Part shown: piece by piece, positions 31,159 to 37,296 of the stretch
How the letters are laid out: each line of letters starts with the position of its first letter
Position numbering within the stretch: position 1 is the stretch's first letter
Origin: Lachnospiraceae bacterium
GTDB taxonomy: Bacteria; Bacillota; Clostridia; Lachnospirales; Lachnospiraceae
Length of the DNA: 37,296 nt
Reading direction: 5' to 3'
NCBI GenBank assembly: GCA_024697595.1
Contig: JAILFK010000057.1
Location: 1 to 37,296 of the forward strand
Position numbers and translations under genes: made by a program
Notes under the pieces: model-generated
The model's database searches: none
Seen by the model: only the letters and a program-made list of their open reading frames with translations
What the model was told of the DNA's origin: nothing

Positions 31159-33328
31159 TGAAATGAGTTATAATTCCGGCAGAATGATTGCTTGGCTTTT
31201 ATATATTGTTCAGTGTGTAGCTACTATATTTATGCTTCTTCAAAAGCTGGGGGAATGGAATTATTACATGACCATGCTTCTGTCTTTTTGTATAATTAGT
31301 GCTATTTTGATATCTTTGCTCACAGAGGATAGAGGCTTTAGTGCATATTCATATTGTGTGTTTATGTGTATATGCTCTACTATTTGCTCAATTATCATTA
31401 CATATGCGTACAGTGATTTGTTGATGCTTATGGCTGTATATATTATACAGTGCCTCATTGTGGTGCTATTTAAGGAAGATAAAAGTTGTGTGGTTATTGG
31501 CCTCACCAATTTATTTGCAGTGGCTTTATTTGAGACAATGGATGTTTTAGGAATAATTCATTTTATAACTCTTCCGGTTTTCTTGATAAGTTCTGCTGTG
31601 ATTATTACTAGTATGTGGATAATGCACAATCATATTAAGATGCTGCGCATACGAGATAAAAAGCAGGCTGAGCAGGAAAAGAGCCTTGATGATATGCTTC
31701 GCGTGGTGGAAGTTATGTGTGACGAAGCCAGGGAGGCAACCAAGAGTAAATCAGATTTCCTTTCAAATATGTCTCATGAGATTCGAACTCCAATCAATTC
31801 TGTTCTTGGAATGAATGAGATGATTATACGAGAGAGCGAAGAACCAGAAATTACGGAGTATGCGTTAAATATTGCTAGTTCAGGAAACATGCTTTTGTCT
31901 TTGGTAAATGATATTTTGGATTTCTCCAAGATTGAATCCGGAAAGATGGAGATAGTACCAGTAGATTATGGTTTGAGTTCAGTGATAAATGATCTGGTAA
32001 ATATTATTTCAAGCCGCATTGAGGATAAGGGGTTGGAGTTTATTTTAGATGTTGATGAAAAGACTCCAGAGTTTCTACATGGTGATGAAGTTAGAATCAG
32101 ACAAATTGTGACAAATATACTTACTAACGCTGTGAAATATACAGATAAAGGAAGTGTTGTTCTCAAAATTTCTTTTGAGGATGATAGAAGTAATTTAGTT
32201 TTTCAGGTGAGAGATACGGGTAGGGGTATCAAGAAAGAGGATATGGAGTCTTTGTTTGATGCTTTTAAGAGAGCTGATGAGCGCAAGAATAGAAATATTG
32301 AGGGTACAGGTTTAGGTCTTGCCATAGTACACAATTTCGTGGAAATGATGAATGGAACAATTCATGTTGATAGTGAGTATGGAAGCGGATCAACATTTAC
32401 CATAAAAATACCTCAAATAGTTTGCGGAAATACTACAATAGGAAACTTCAGCGAGAGGTTAAAAGAGGCTAATCAAAGCAGGGATAACTATCAGGAATTG
32501 TTTATTGCACCAACTGCAGAGATACTTGTGGTGGATGACAATGGTGTGAATTTAAAGGTTGCTTCCTTGTTACTCAAGGCAACCAAAATTAAGGTGCATA
32601 CAGCTACGAGCGGAATACAGGCAATAGAGTTGTTGAAGAATAATAAATATGATGTTGTTTTACTAGATCATATGATGCCGCAGATGGATGGTATTCAGAC
32701 ATTAGAGGAATTGCGGAAGCAAGATTTGCTAGGGGATTGCCCAGTCATTGCATTGACTGCTAATGCGGTTTCAGGTGCAAGAGAAATGTATCTTGAAAAA
32801 GGATTTAACGACTATCTTTCAAAACCGATTGTGGGTAAAGATTTTGAGAAACTGCTGATGAAGTGGTTGCCCAGTGAGAAAATTCAATTATCTGGATTCG
32901 GTGATGAAGGAAGAAATAATGACTATTTAGAAAATGGTGATCCTGTTGATTATAAGCAGGATGAAAAAGAGATATCAGAGAAGGATGGTGAGATTGTAGG
33001 CTCGTTGATTGATTTAGAAGTTGCTCTCGAATACAGTGCAGGCGATATGGGAATGTATGATATGATTGCGCAGTCTTTCTTAGAAGAAATCGATGAAAAG
33101 ATTGCTGCATTGTGTAGCTTTTTTGAAAAATCTGATTATGATAATTACAGGATTGAAGTACATGCTATAAAGAGCGACACCTTGGGGATTGGTGCGGTAT
33201 CTATTTCAGAGTTGGCCAAGGAATTGGAGTTTGCTGCCAGAGATGGTAGATTTGATTTGATTCGAGAGAAGCACGACAGATTATTAAAGATGTTAGAGGC
33301 GCTTATTAAAGAACTGAAGGCTAGATAG
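31151..33328 (+). CDS. Hybrid histidine kinase with receiver and HPt domains
   Basis: A 725-residue kinase (start ATG 31151, after GGGGGTGAG; TTG at 31148 is an alternative). Residues about 10-165 have six hydrophobic helices forming a membrane sensor module. Then a coiled coil, HisKA with H209 in FLSNMSHEIRTPI, HATPase (NAVKYTDKG N box, VRDTGRGI, GTGLGLAIV), a receiver (455-570) with D506 in VLLDHMMPQMDG, and a C-terminal HPt domain (620-720) with H671 in EVHAIKSDTLGIGA. This is the complete His-Asp-His relay in one chain, lacking only a final response regulator, which must be elsewhere. It overlaps the lipid-kinase-like gene by 8 bases. The 3' end is triplicated (33308-33399). Confidence 0.9.
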   Translation: MNDEMSYNSGRMIAWLLYIVQCVATIFMLLQKLGEWNYYMTMLLSFCIISAILISLLTEDRGFSAYSYCVFMCICSTICSIIITYAYSDLLMLMAVYIIQCLIVVLFKEDKSCVVIGLTNLFAVALFETMDVLGIIHFITLPVFLISSAVIITSMWIMHNHIKMLRIRDKKQAEQEKSLDDMLRVVEVMCDEAREATKSKSDFLSNMSHEIRTPINSVLGMNEMIIRESEEPEITEYALNIASSGNMLLSLVNDILDFSKIESGKMEIVPVDYGLSSVINDLVNIISSRIEDKGLEFILDVDEKTPEFLHGDEVRIRQIVTNILTNAVKYTDKGSVVLKISFEDDRSNLVFQVRDTGRGIKKEDMESLFDAFKRADERKNRNIEGTGLGLAIVHNFVEMMNGTIHVDSEYGSGSTFTIKIPQIVCGNTTIGNFSERLKEANQSRDNYQELFIAPTAEILVVDDNGVNLKVASLLLKATKIKVHTATSGIQAIELLKNNKYDVVLLDHMMPQMDGIQTLEELRKQDLLGDCPVIALTANAVSGAREMYLEKGFNDYLSKPIVGKDFEKLLMKWLPSEKIQLSGFGDEGRNNDYLENGDPVDYKQDEKEISEKDGEIVGSLIDLEVALEYSAGDMGMYDMIAQSFLEEIDEKIAALCSFFEKSDYDNYRIEVHAIKSDTLGIGAVSISELAKELEFAARDGRFDLIREKHDRLLKMLEALIKELKAR

Positions 33329-33399
33329 AGAGTTGTGCAATTTAAAGAGCTGAAAGCTAGATAGAGAGTTGTGCAATTTAAAGAGCTGAAGGCTAGATA
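33308..33399 (+). repeat. 36-bp triplication of the gene end and stop codon
   Basis: A 36-bp unit (AAAGARCTGAARGCTAGATAG... through GTGCAATTT) starts at 33308, 33344 and 33380, the third copy partial. Unit 1 holds the last codons KELKAR and the stop of the hybrid kinase; units 2 and 3 repeat the KELKAR-stop block outside the gene. The copies differ at only one or two bases. It is a recent tandem duplication by replication slippage. Confidence 0.85.
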
Positions 33400-33469
33400 A
33401 TGAATTGGGGCGGTCATTTAAATATGTGGTTGGTTAATTAAACCATCATAGAAAAGAAAGGTCGCTGAA

Positions 33470-34264
33470 ATGAGTAATAAAATAAAGTTGATTGCTACAG
33501 ATTTGGATGGAACACTTATCAGGGGTTATAGACCAGATTGTTCTGAAGAGGCAGTTGAGCTTATGACAAAACTGGCCGAAAAAGGTGTTTATATAGTTCC
33601 AGCCAGTGGTAGACAATATTTTAATCTTCAAAATATGTTTAAAGATGTACAGGGGGATTTGATGTACATCTGTGAAAATGGTGCCCTTGTAATGTACAAG
33701 GACAAGGTGATTTTAAAGAATTCTTTTGAGCGTGAGTTGGCAATGAAGATTTGTCATCTTATTTTGGACAATCCATATTGCGAGGCTTTGATTTCAGGTG
33801 AACGTACTTGTTATGTGGTGACTGAAAATCATGAGTATGTGGACTATCTCAGAAATCATATAAAAAATGATGTGACAGAGGTGGATTCTCCCGAGGATAT
33901 AGCAGAGGATATTATCAAGATTTCCTATTTCGTTCCAGAGGATAAATGTAAGGAAGTAACTGAGGAGTTTGCAAAGTTTGCAGAGGGCAGATGTATCTTG
34001 GCAGTGTCAGGAAATGAGTGGGTGGATTTTGCACCATTTAACACATCAAAAGGTGATGCCTTAGCAGCTATTGAGGCGCGTATGGGAATATCTAAAGAAG
34101 ATATGGTAGCCTTTGGAGATAATGAAAATGATAGAACTATGTTGGAGTTTGTAGGGCATCCTTATCTGATGGCAGATGGTAATCCAACAATGATGGATTT
34201 AGATGTGCCTCGATGCGATAGCGTGGAGGAGGAATTGGAAAGAATTCTTGAGAGTTTATCTTAG
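33470..34264 (+). CDS. HAD-superfamily Cof-type phosphatase
   Basis: A 264-residue Cof/YbjI-type HAD hydrolase, acting on small sugar phosphates or flavin/pyridoxal-type phosphates. Motif I is IATDLDGTLI (nucleophile and acid Asp residues), motif II ASGRQ, and motif IV GDNENDRTML; the type IIB cap occupies about residues 85-190. The last motif GDNENDRTMLEFVGHPYLMADG is typical. The start follows AAAGG before ATG 33470. It precedes dus by 102 bases. The substrate cannot be given from sequence. Confidence 0.88.
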   Translation: MSNKIKLIATDLDGTLIRGYRPDCSEEAVELMTKLAEKGVYIVPASGRQYFNLQNMFKDVQGDLMYICENGALVMYKDKVILKNSFERELAMKICHLILDNPYCEALISGERTCYVVTENHEYVDYLRNHIKNDVTEVDSPEDIAEDIIKISYFVPEDKCKEVTEEFAKFAEGRCILAVSGNEWVDFAPFNTSKGDALAAIEARMGISKEDMVAFGDNENDRTMLEFVGHPYLMADGNPTMMDLDVPRCDSVEEELERILESLS

Positions 34265-34366
34265 TAGATTTGCAAAAACTTAGATGTGTAATTGCTAGAA
34301 ATCAAAATACATGGAAAAATAAAATGATAAGAAGATGAAAAATCATAGATAAAAGGAATTTTTTAG

Positions 34367-35479
34367 ATGAAACAATATTTGGCTCCATTAGAGGGCATGA
34401 CATCACATATATTAAGGAATGCTATTGCCCATCACTATGGTGGCTTTGATAAATATTTTACACCATTTATCACAAGCGCTACCATGAATCATAGGGAGAG
34501 AGAGGACGTGGATCCCGCTCATAATAAGGGAGTAGACGTGGTTCCGCAGATTATGTCCAATAATGTGCGAGAGTTTTTGGACATTGCCAAAAGTGTCAGT
34601 AGTCGCGGCTATAAGACAGTGAATTTAAATCTGGGTTGTCCATCTAAGACGGTAGTAGGAAAGCATCGCGGTTCAGGATTTCTTTCGGTGCCAGATGAGT
34701 TGGAGAATTTTCTCTCAGAAATTTTTGATAAGTGTCCTCTAAATATTTCTATTAAGACTCGAATAGGGATGAATGATATTACAGAGTGGCCAGGGATTGT
34801 GGAGATATATAAAAAATATCCCATGGATGAATTGATTATTCATCCTCGGATTCAAAAGGAGTTTTATAAAGGTTCTCCTCATATGGAAGAATTTATATAC
34901 GGCGCTAAGTTATTGAAGGAGACTGGAATACCGTTAGTTTATAATGGGGATATTGTCGATTTGAAATCTTATGATAATTTGATGGCAGTACTTCGAGAGA
35001 ATAAGTTGGATAATATATCTGCTGTTATGATAGGCAGAGGCGCCATGGCACTTCCGATGATTGGAAGAGATCTGAAAGATTATGGTGATGTATCGGTAGA
35101 GGCTGGATCATTGAGTGGGCATAATTCTGCGGTAGAAGCTGGATCATTGAGTGGGCATAATTCTGCACTAGAGGATGGATTTGTACAAGGAATGAAATCA
35201 TCAAGCGTAGTTAGTGAGAATATTGACATGGCAAGCCATGCATTTTTAAATGATGCTGCTGAGGTGAATAGATTTTGGGCATTTCATGATGAGATACTGC
35301 AGGAATATACACAAGTTATGTCTGGGGACACACCTACTTTGTTTAAGATGAAGGAGTTGTGGGTATATTGGCAGGTTTTATTTCAAGATGTGGACGGCTT
35401 TAAAAAAATCCATAAAAAGATATTAAAATCGAAGCGCTTAAGTGATTACAAAGCGGCGATTTCAGAGATTGTTATATAA
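34367..35479 (+). CDS. dus: tRNA-dihydrouridine synthase
   Basis: A 370-residue flavoenzyme that reduces uridine to dihydrouridine in tRNA. The N-terminal MKQYLAPLEGMT, the catalytic Cys C91 in NLNLGCPSKTVVGKHRGSG, the K in IKTRIGM and the FMN-binding GRGAM near 229-233 are all present. Between the barrel and the C-terminal helical domain there is an insertion with a perfect-length 12-residue repeat (VEAGSLSGHNSA twice, residues 244-267) followed by polar sequence; most Dus proteins lack this. The start follows AAAAGGAA. It ends in a long intergenic region with seven palindromes, convergent with crt. Confidence 0.9.
   Translation: MKQYLAPLEGMTSHILRNAIAHHYGGFDKYFTPFITSATMNHREREDVDPAHNKGVDVVPQIMSNNVREFLDIAKSVSSRGYKTVNLNLGCPSKTVVGKHRGSGFLSVPDELENFLSEIFDKCPLNISIKTRIGMNDITEWPGIVEIYKKYPMDELIIHPRIQKEFYKGSPHMEEFIYGAKLLKETGIPLVYNGDIVDLKSYDNLMAVLRENKLDNISAVMIGRGAMALPMIGRDLKDYGDVSVEAGSLSGHNSAVEAGSLSGHNSALEDGFVQGMKSSSVVSENIDMASHAFLNDAAEVNRFWAFHDEILQEYTQVMSGDTPTLFKMKELWVYWQVLFQDVDGFKKIHKKILKSKRLSDYKAAISEIVI
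35096..35167 (+). repeat. 36-bp in-frame tandem duplication in dus
   Basis: Two 36-bp units at 35096-35131 and 35132-35167 encode the repeated 12-residue block VEAGSLSGHNSA. They differ at two bases, one silent (GAG/GAA) and the last base of the unit (GCG/GCA). A recent in-frame duplication in a surface loop. Confidence 0.9.
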
Positions 35480-35541
35480 ATGAAAGCGATTGATATAAAA
35501 AAGATGGTCTTATATTAAAATAATTTGATCACGAACTATTG

Positions 35542-36151
35542 AAAGGCGGTAGCAAATTATTAAAAGGCGGTAGCAAACCCAAAAACCGGGAATGCTACCG
35601 CCTTATTAGATGAAAACAGCAAGATCAGGAACAAAAAACTTAGAGGCACAAAAGAAGAAGGCGGTAGCAAACCCAAAAATCGGGAATGCTACCGCCTTAT
35701 TAGATGAAAACAGCAAAATCAGGAACAAAAAACTTAGAGTCGCAGAAGAAAAAGGCGGTAGCAAAGCCCAAAATCGGAGAATGCTACCGCCTTATTAGAT
35801 GAAAACAGCAAGATCAGGAACAAAAAACTTAGAGTCACAGAAGAAAAAGGCGGTAGCAAACCCAAAAACCGGAGAATGCTACCGCCTTAATAGACTAAAA
35901 CGATATGAATATTAGTTGAAAAGGCGGTAGCAAAGCCCAAAATCGGAGAAGCTACCGCCTTATTAGATGAAAACAGCAAAATCAGGAACAAAAAACTTAG
36001 AGTCGCAGAAGAAAAAGGCGGTAGCAAAGCCCAAAATCGGAGAATGCTACCGCCTTATTAGATGAAAACAGCAAGATCAGGGACAAAAAACTTAGAGGCA
36101 TGGAAGAAAAAGGCGGTAGCAAACCCAAAAACCGGAGAATGCTACCGCCTT
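35542..36151. repeat. Tandem array of seven GC-rich palindromes (about 94-bp period)
   Basis: A half copy at 35542-35556 is followed by seven palindromes at 35564-35604, 35658-35698, 35752-35793, 35847-35888, 35921-35961, 36015-36056 and 36110-36151. Each has AAGGCGGTAGCA and TGCTACCGCCTT arms (12 bp) around a 17-19-base loop with CCC...CGG. Spacing is 94, 94, 95, 74, 94, 95. The intervening 53 bases are also nearly identical (ATTAGATGAAAACAGCAAGA and on to ACTTAGAG) except before unit 5, where they differ and are shorter. The array fills the gap between convergent dus and crt; the remaining bases of the gap (35480-35541 and 36152-36218) are plain AT-rich DNA. Confidence 0.9.
36100..36151 (-). 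terminator. Terminator of crt (last palindrome of the array)
   Basis: Read on the minus strand, the palindrome at 36110-36151 has a 12-bp GC-rich stem followed by TTTTTCTT, the first such structure after the crt stop at 36219. The same orientation with a T-rich tail repeats in most of the other units. Confidence 0.6.
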
Positions 36152-36218
36152 ATTAAAAAAATAAGAGTTTCGTTAAAAAATTAAAGTTAAAAATTAAAGT
36201 TTAATAATAAATGGGTTT

Positions 36219-37022
36219 TTAGAAGTCTGTTAAATCAGCAGCTCTTCTCTCTAAGAAAGCGCTCATTCCTTCCTTCTTATCATGTGTTGAGCAAGTAATA
36301 CCGAATAGGTTTGCCTCCATCTCAACAGCATTTTTGATATCCATATCATATCCATTGTTAATTGCTGCTTTTGCAATTGATACAGCATAGCTTCCCTTGC
36401 TGGCAATCTTCTTAGCCATTGCAACAGCTGTTGGCATAAGCTCATCTGTTGATACAACCTTGTTTACTAAGCCGATTCTGTATGCTTCTGCAGCATCGAT
36501 GCTATCGCATGTGAAAATAAGTTCTTTTGCACGACCCATTCCAACAAGTCTTGCAAGTCTTTGAGTTCCTCCAAATCCTGGGATGATACCAAGACCTGTC
36601 TCTGGCTGACCAAATGATGCGTTCTCTGAAGCAATTCTGATATCACAAGCCATAGCAATTTCGCATCCCCCGCCAAGAGCGAAACCATTTACAGCAGCGA
36701 TAGTAACCTGACGCATATTCATAAGCTTGAAGAATGGAACTGAAGCTTTCATTCCGAATTCTCTAGCTTCTGCAGCTGTGAAATTAACCATTTCTGAAAT
36801 GTCAGCACCTGCAACAAAAGACTTAAATGGATTGTCCTTCTTGTCTGGACCTCCTGTTAAAATTACGACCTTGATGTCATCTCTTGCTTCAATTTCTGTC
36901 AAAGCAACATTTAACTCGTCGAGAGTCTCGCTATTCAAAGCATTGAGTGCTGCTGGTCTAGAAATTGTAAGTGTTGCAATTTCGTCTTCTACGTTTAAGA
37001 TTAAATTTTTAAAATTTCCCAT
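36219..37022 (-). CDS. crt: Crotonase / 3-hydroxybutyryl-CoA dehydratase
   Basis: A 267-residue enoyl-CoA hydratase-family enzyme that dehydrates 3-hydroxybutyryl-CoA to crotonyl-CoA in butyrate formation. The catalytic glutamates are E121 (GGGCEIAMACD) and E141 (GQPETGLGIIPGFGGTQRL); the oxyanion-hole segments FVAGADI and FALGGGCE are intact. Codon choice is strongly biased, as expected for a central catabolic enzyme. The start follows AGGAGG. It has its own strong promoter (37070-37098) and stands alone, not in the usual bcd-etf-hbd cluster. It may also act on other 3-hydroxyacyl-CoA; the butyrate assignment is from family and organism type. Confidence 0.9.
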   Translation of the reverse strand: MGNFKNLILNVEDEIATLTISRPAALNALNSETLDELNVALTEIEARDDIKVVILTGGPDKKDNPFKSFVAGADISEMVNFTAAEAREFGMKASVPFFKLMNMRQVTIAAVNGFALGGGCEIAMACDIRIASENASFGQPETGLGIIPGFGGTQRLARLVGMGRAKELIFTCDSIDAAEAYRIGLVNKVVSTDELMPTAVAMAKKIASKGSYAVSIAKAAINNGYDMDIKNAVEMEANLFGITCSTHDKKEGMSAFLERRAADLTDF

Positions 37023-37069
37023 ATCGTATCCTCCTAAAAAGAATGGTTCCCCTGGACCACTTAAAATAT

Positions 37070-37098
37070 AATATAGTACATTGATAAATTTTTGTCAA
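37070..37098 (-). promoter_or_regulatory. Promoter of crt
   Basis: On the minus strand TTGACA (plus 37093-37098) is followed after 17 bases by TATATT (plus 37070-37075). It gives a leader of about 40 bases with GGAGGAT before the ATG. A near-consensus promoter fits high expression. Confidence 0.8.
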
Positions 37099-37174
37099 TC
37101 TAAATACGCTAATATTTTCCTAAGATTATCTTAATATTTCATAAATAAAATAAACCGCCGATTGTAAAATGAAG

Positions 37175-37296
37175 TTGGACAACTAAATAAAAAAGCTCAT
37201 GAGACATTTCTTTGATAGAATGTTAATTGTCCAAAAAATATAATCAAAGGAGCTATGTTCATGAGCCAACTAAATTCTACCACACATTCTCATCAA
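37175..37296 (+). mobile_element. Left part of an IS30-type insertion sequence, cut by the window edge
   Basis: An open frame starts at ATG 37261, 8 bases after AAAGGAG, and reads MSQLNSTTHSHQ up to the window end. This matches the start of Lachnospiraceae IS30-family transposases (MSQLNSTT and similar). Upstream lie TTGGACAA (37175-37182) and its inverted copy TTGTCCAA (37227-37234), which may be part of the element's end and its transposase promoter region. The outer boundary is not certain and could be near 37160. The assignment rests on only 12 residues and position. Confidence 0.5.

Noticed and set aside
33145-33417. Minus-strand 90-codon frame across the kinase gene end
   Set aside because: It reads the antisense of the 36-bp triplication (repeated LAFSSLNCTTLY) and has no ribosome site.
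35610-35798. Open frame of 62 codons inside the palindrome array
   Set aside because: It only reads the repeat unit in one frame, has no ribosome site and no protein-like character.
35564-36151. CRISPR-like array of palindromic repeats
   Set aside because: The DNA between the palindromes is itself nearly identical from unit to unit, the period is about 94 bp, and no cas genes are nearby. It is a tandem repeat, not repeats with unique spacers.
1-37296. tRNA, rRNA or well-known riboswitch genes
   Set aside because: No sequence with recognisable cloverleaf, rRNA core or known riboswitch core was found on either strand by eye; a covariance-model scan would settle this.

Overview
The window reads as a chromosome segment of a low-GC anaerobic Firmicute, most likely a Lachnospiraceae member close to Butyrivibrio, Pseudobutyrivibrio or Roseburia. 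This rests on family content only (no rRNA or tRNA is visible): SigI/RsgI, a crotonase of butyrate synthesis, FeoA/FeoB with a small Cys-rich FeoB partner, a TGS-less ThrS, a DUF3737 beta-helix protein, a GPH sugar symporter with a divergent AraC regulator, and AT-rich intergenic DNA with strong GGAGG ribosome sites.

Layout. 1-1620 is a decayed accessory island: an intact small HTH protein, a frameshifted RhuM-Fic pseudogene joined to the tail of a second HTH gene, and a KilA-N/DinD-like chimera. 1578-3408 holds two divergent hot-dog thioesterases and an RNase HI. 3505-6999 (minus strand) is a sigI-rsgI operon followed by a secreted Met-rich/beta-helix protein. 7174-7954 is a DUF4190 membrane protein whose leader carries three 62-bp hairpin repeats. 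8054-10271 pairs an Lgt-like protein with a CcdA-TlpA fusion. 10282-13041 is an AraC/GPH-transporter pair. 13173-17104 is a phosphate module: PHO-box-like repeats, a long leader hairpin that buries the ribosome site, a Na/Pi cotransporter with PhoU-like tail, and a PhoB/PhoR-like two-component pair. 17281-20478 has DUF3737, a uracil permease and an FNT channel. 20626-23216 is an iron operon (feoA, feoB, small Cys-rich protein) behind two GTTAG-N6-CTAAC boxes.

23503-29334 covers a PurF homologue lacking its glutaminase nucleophile, thrS, pyrC and an AEC transporter. 29452-33328 is a two-gene unit: a multi-TM/diacylglycerol-kinase-like fusion overlapping a hybrid histidine kinase with receiver and HPt domains. 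33470-35479 has a HAD phosphatase and a dihydrouridine synthase. 35542-36151 is a tandem array of seven GC-rich palindromes between convergent dus and crt, and the window ends in crt (minus) and the first codons of an apparent IS30-type transposase.

The observations I would check first are the PHO-box plus ribosome-site-burying hairpin in front of the Na/Pi transporter, the seven-palindrome array (each unit looks like a minus-strand terminator pointing away from crt), the triple 62-bp leader repeats, the lipid-kinase/hybrid-kinase operon with an altered GGDGT motif, and the nucleophile-less PurF. I do not see a clear, complete, unknown defence system. The island at the left edge is mostly debris of phage/toxin-type genes.
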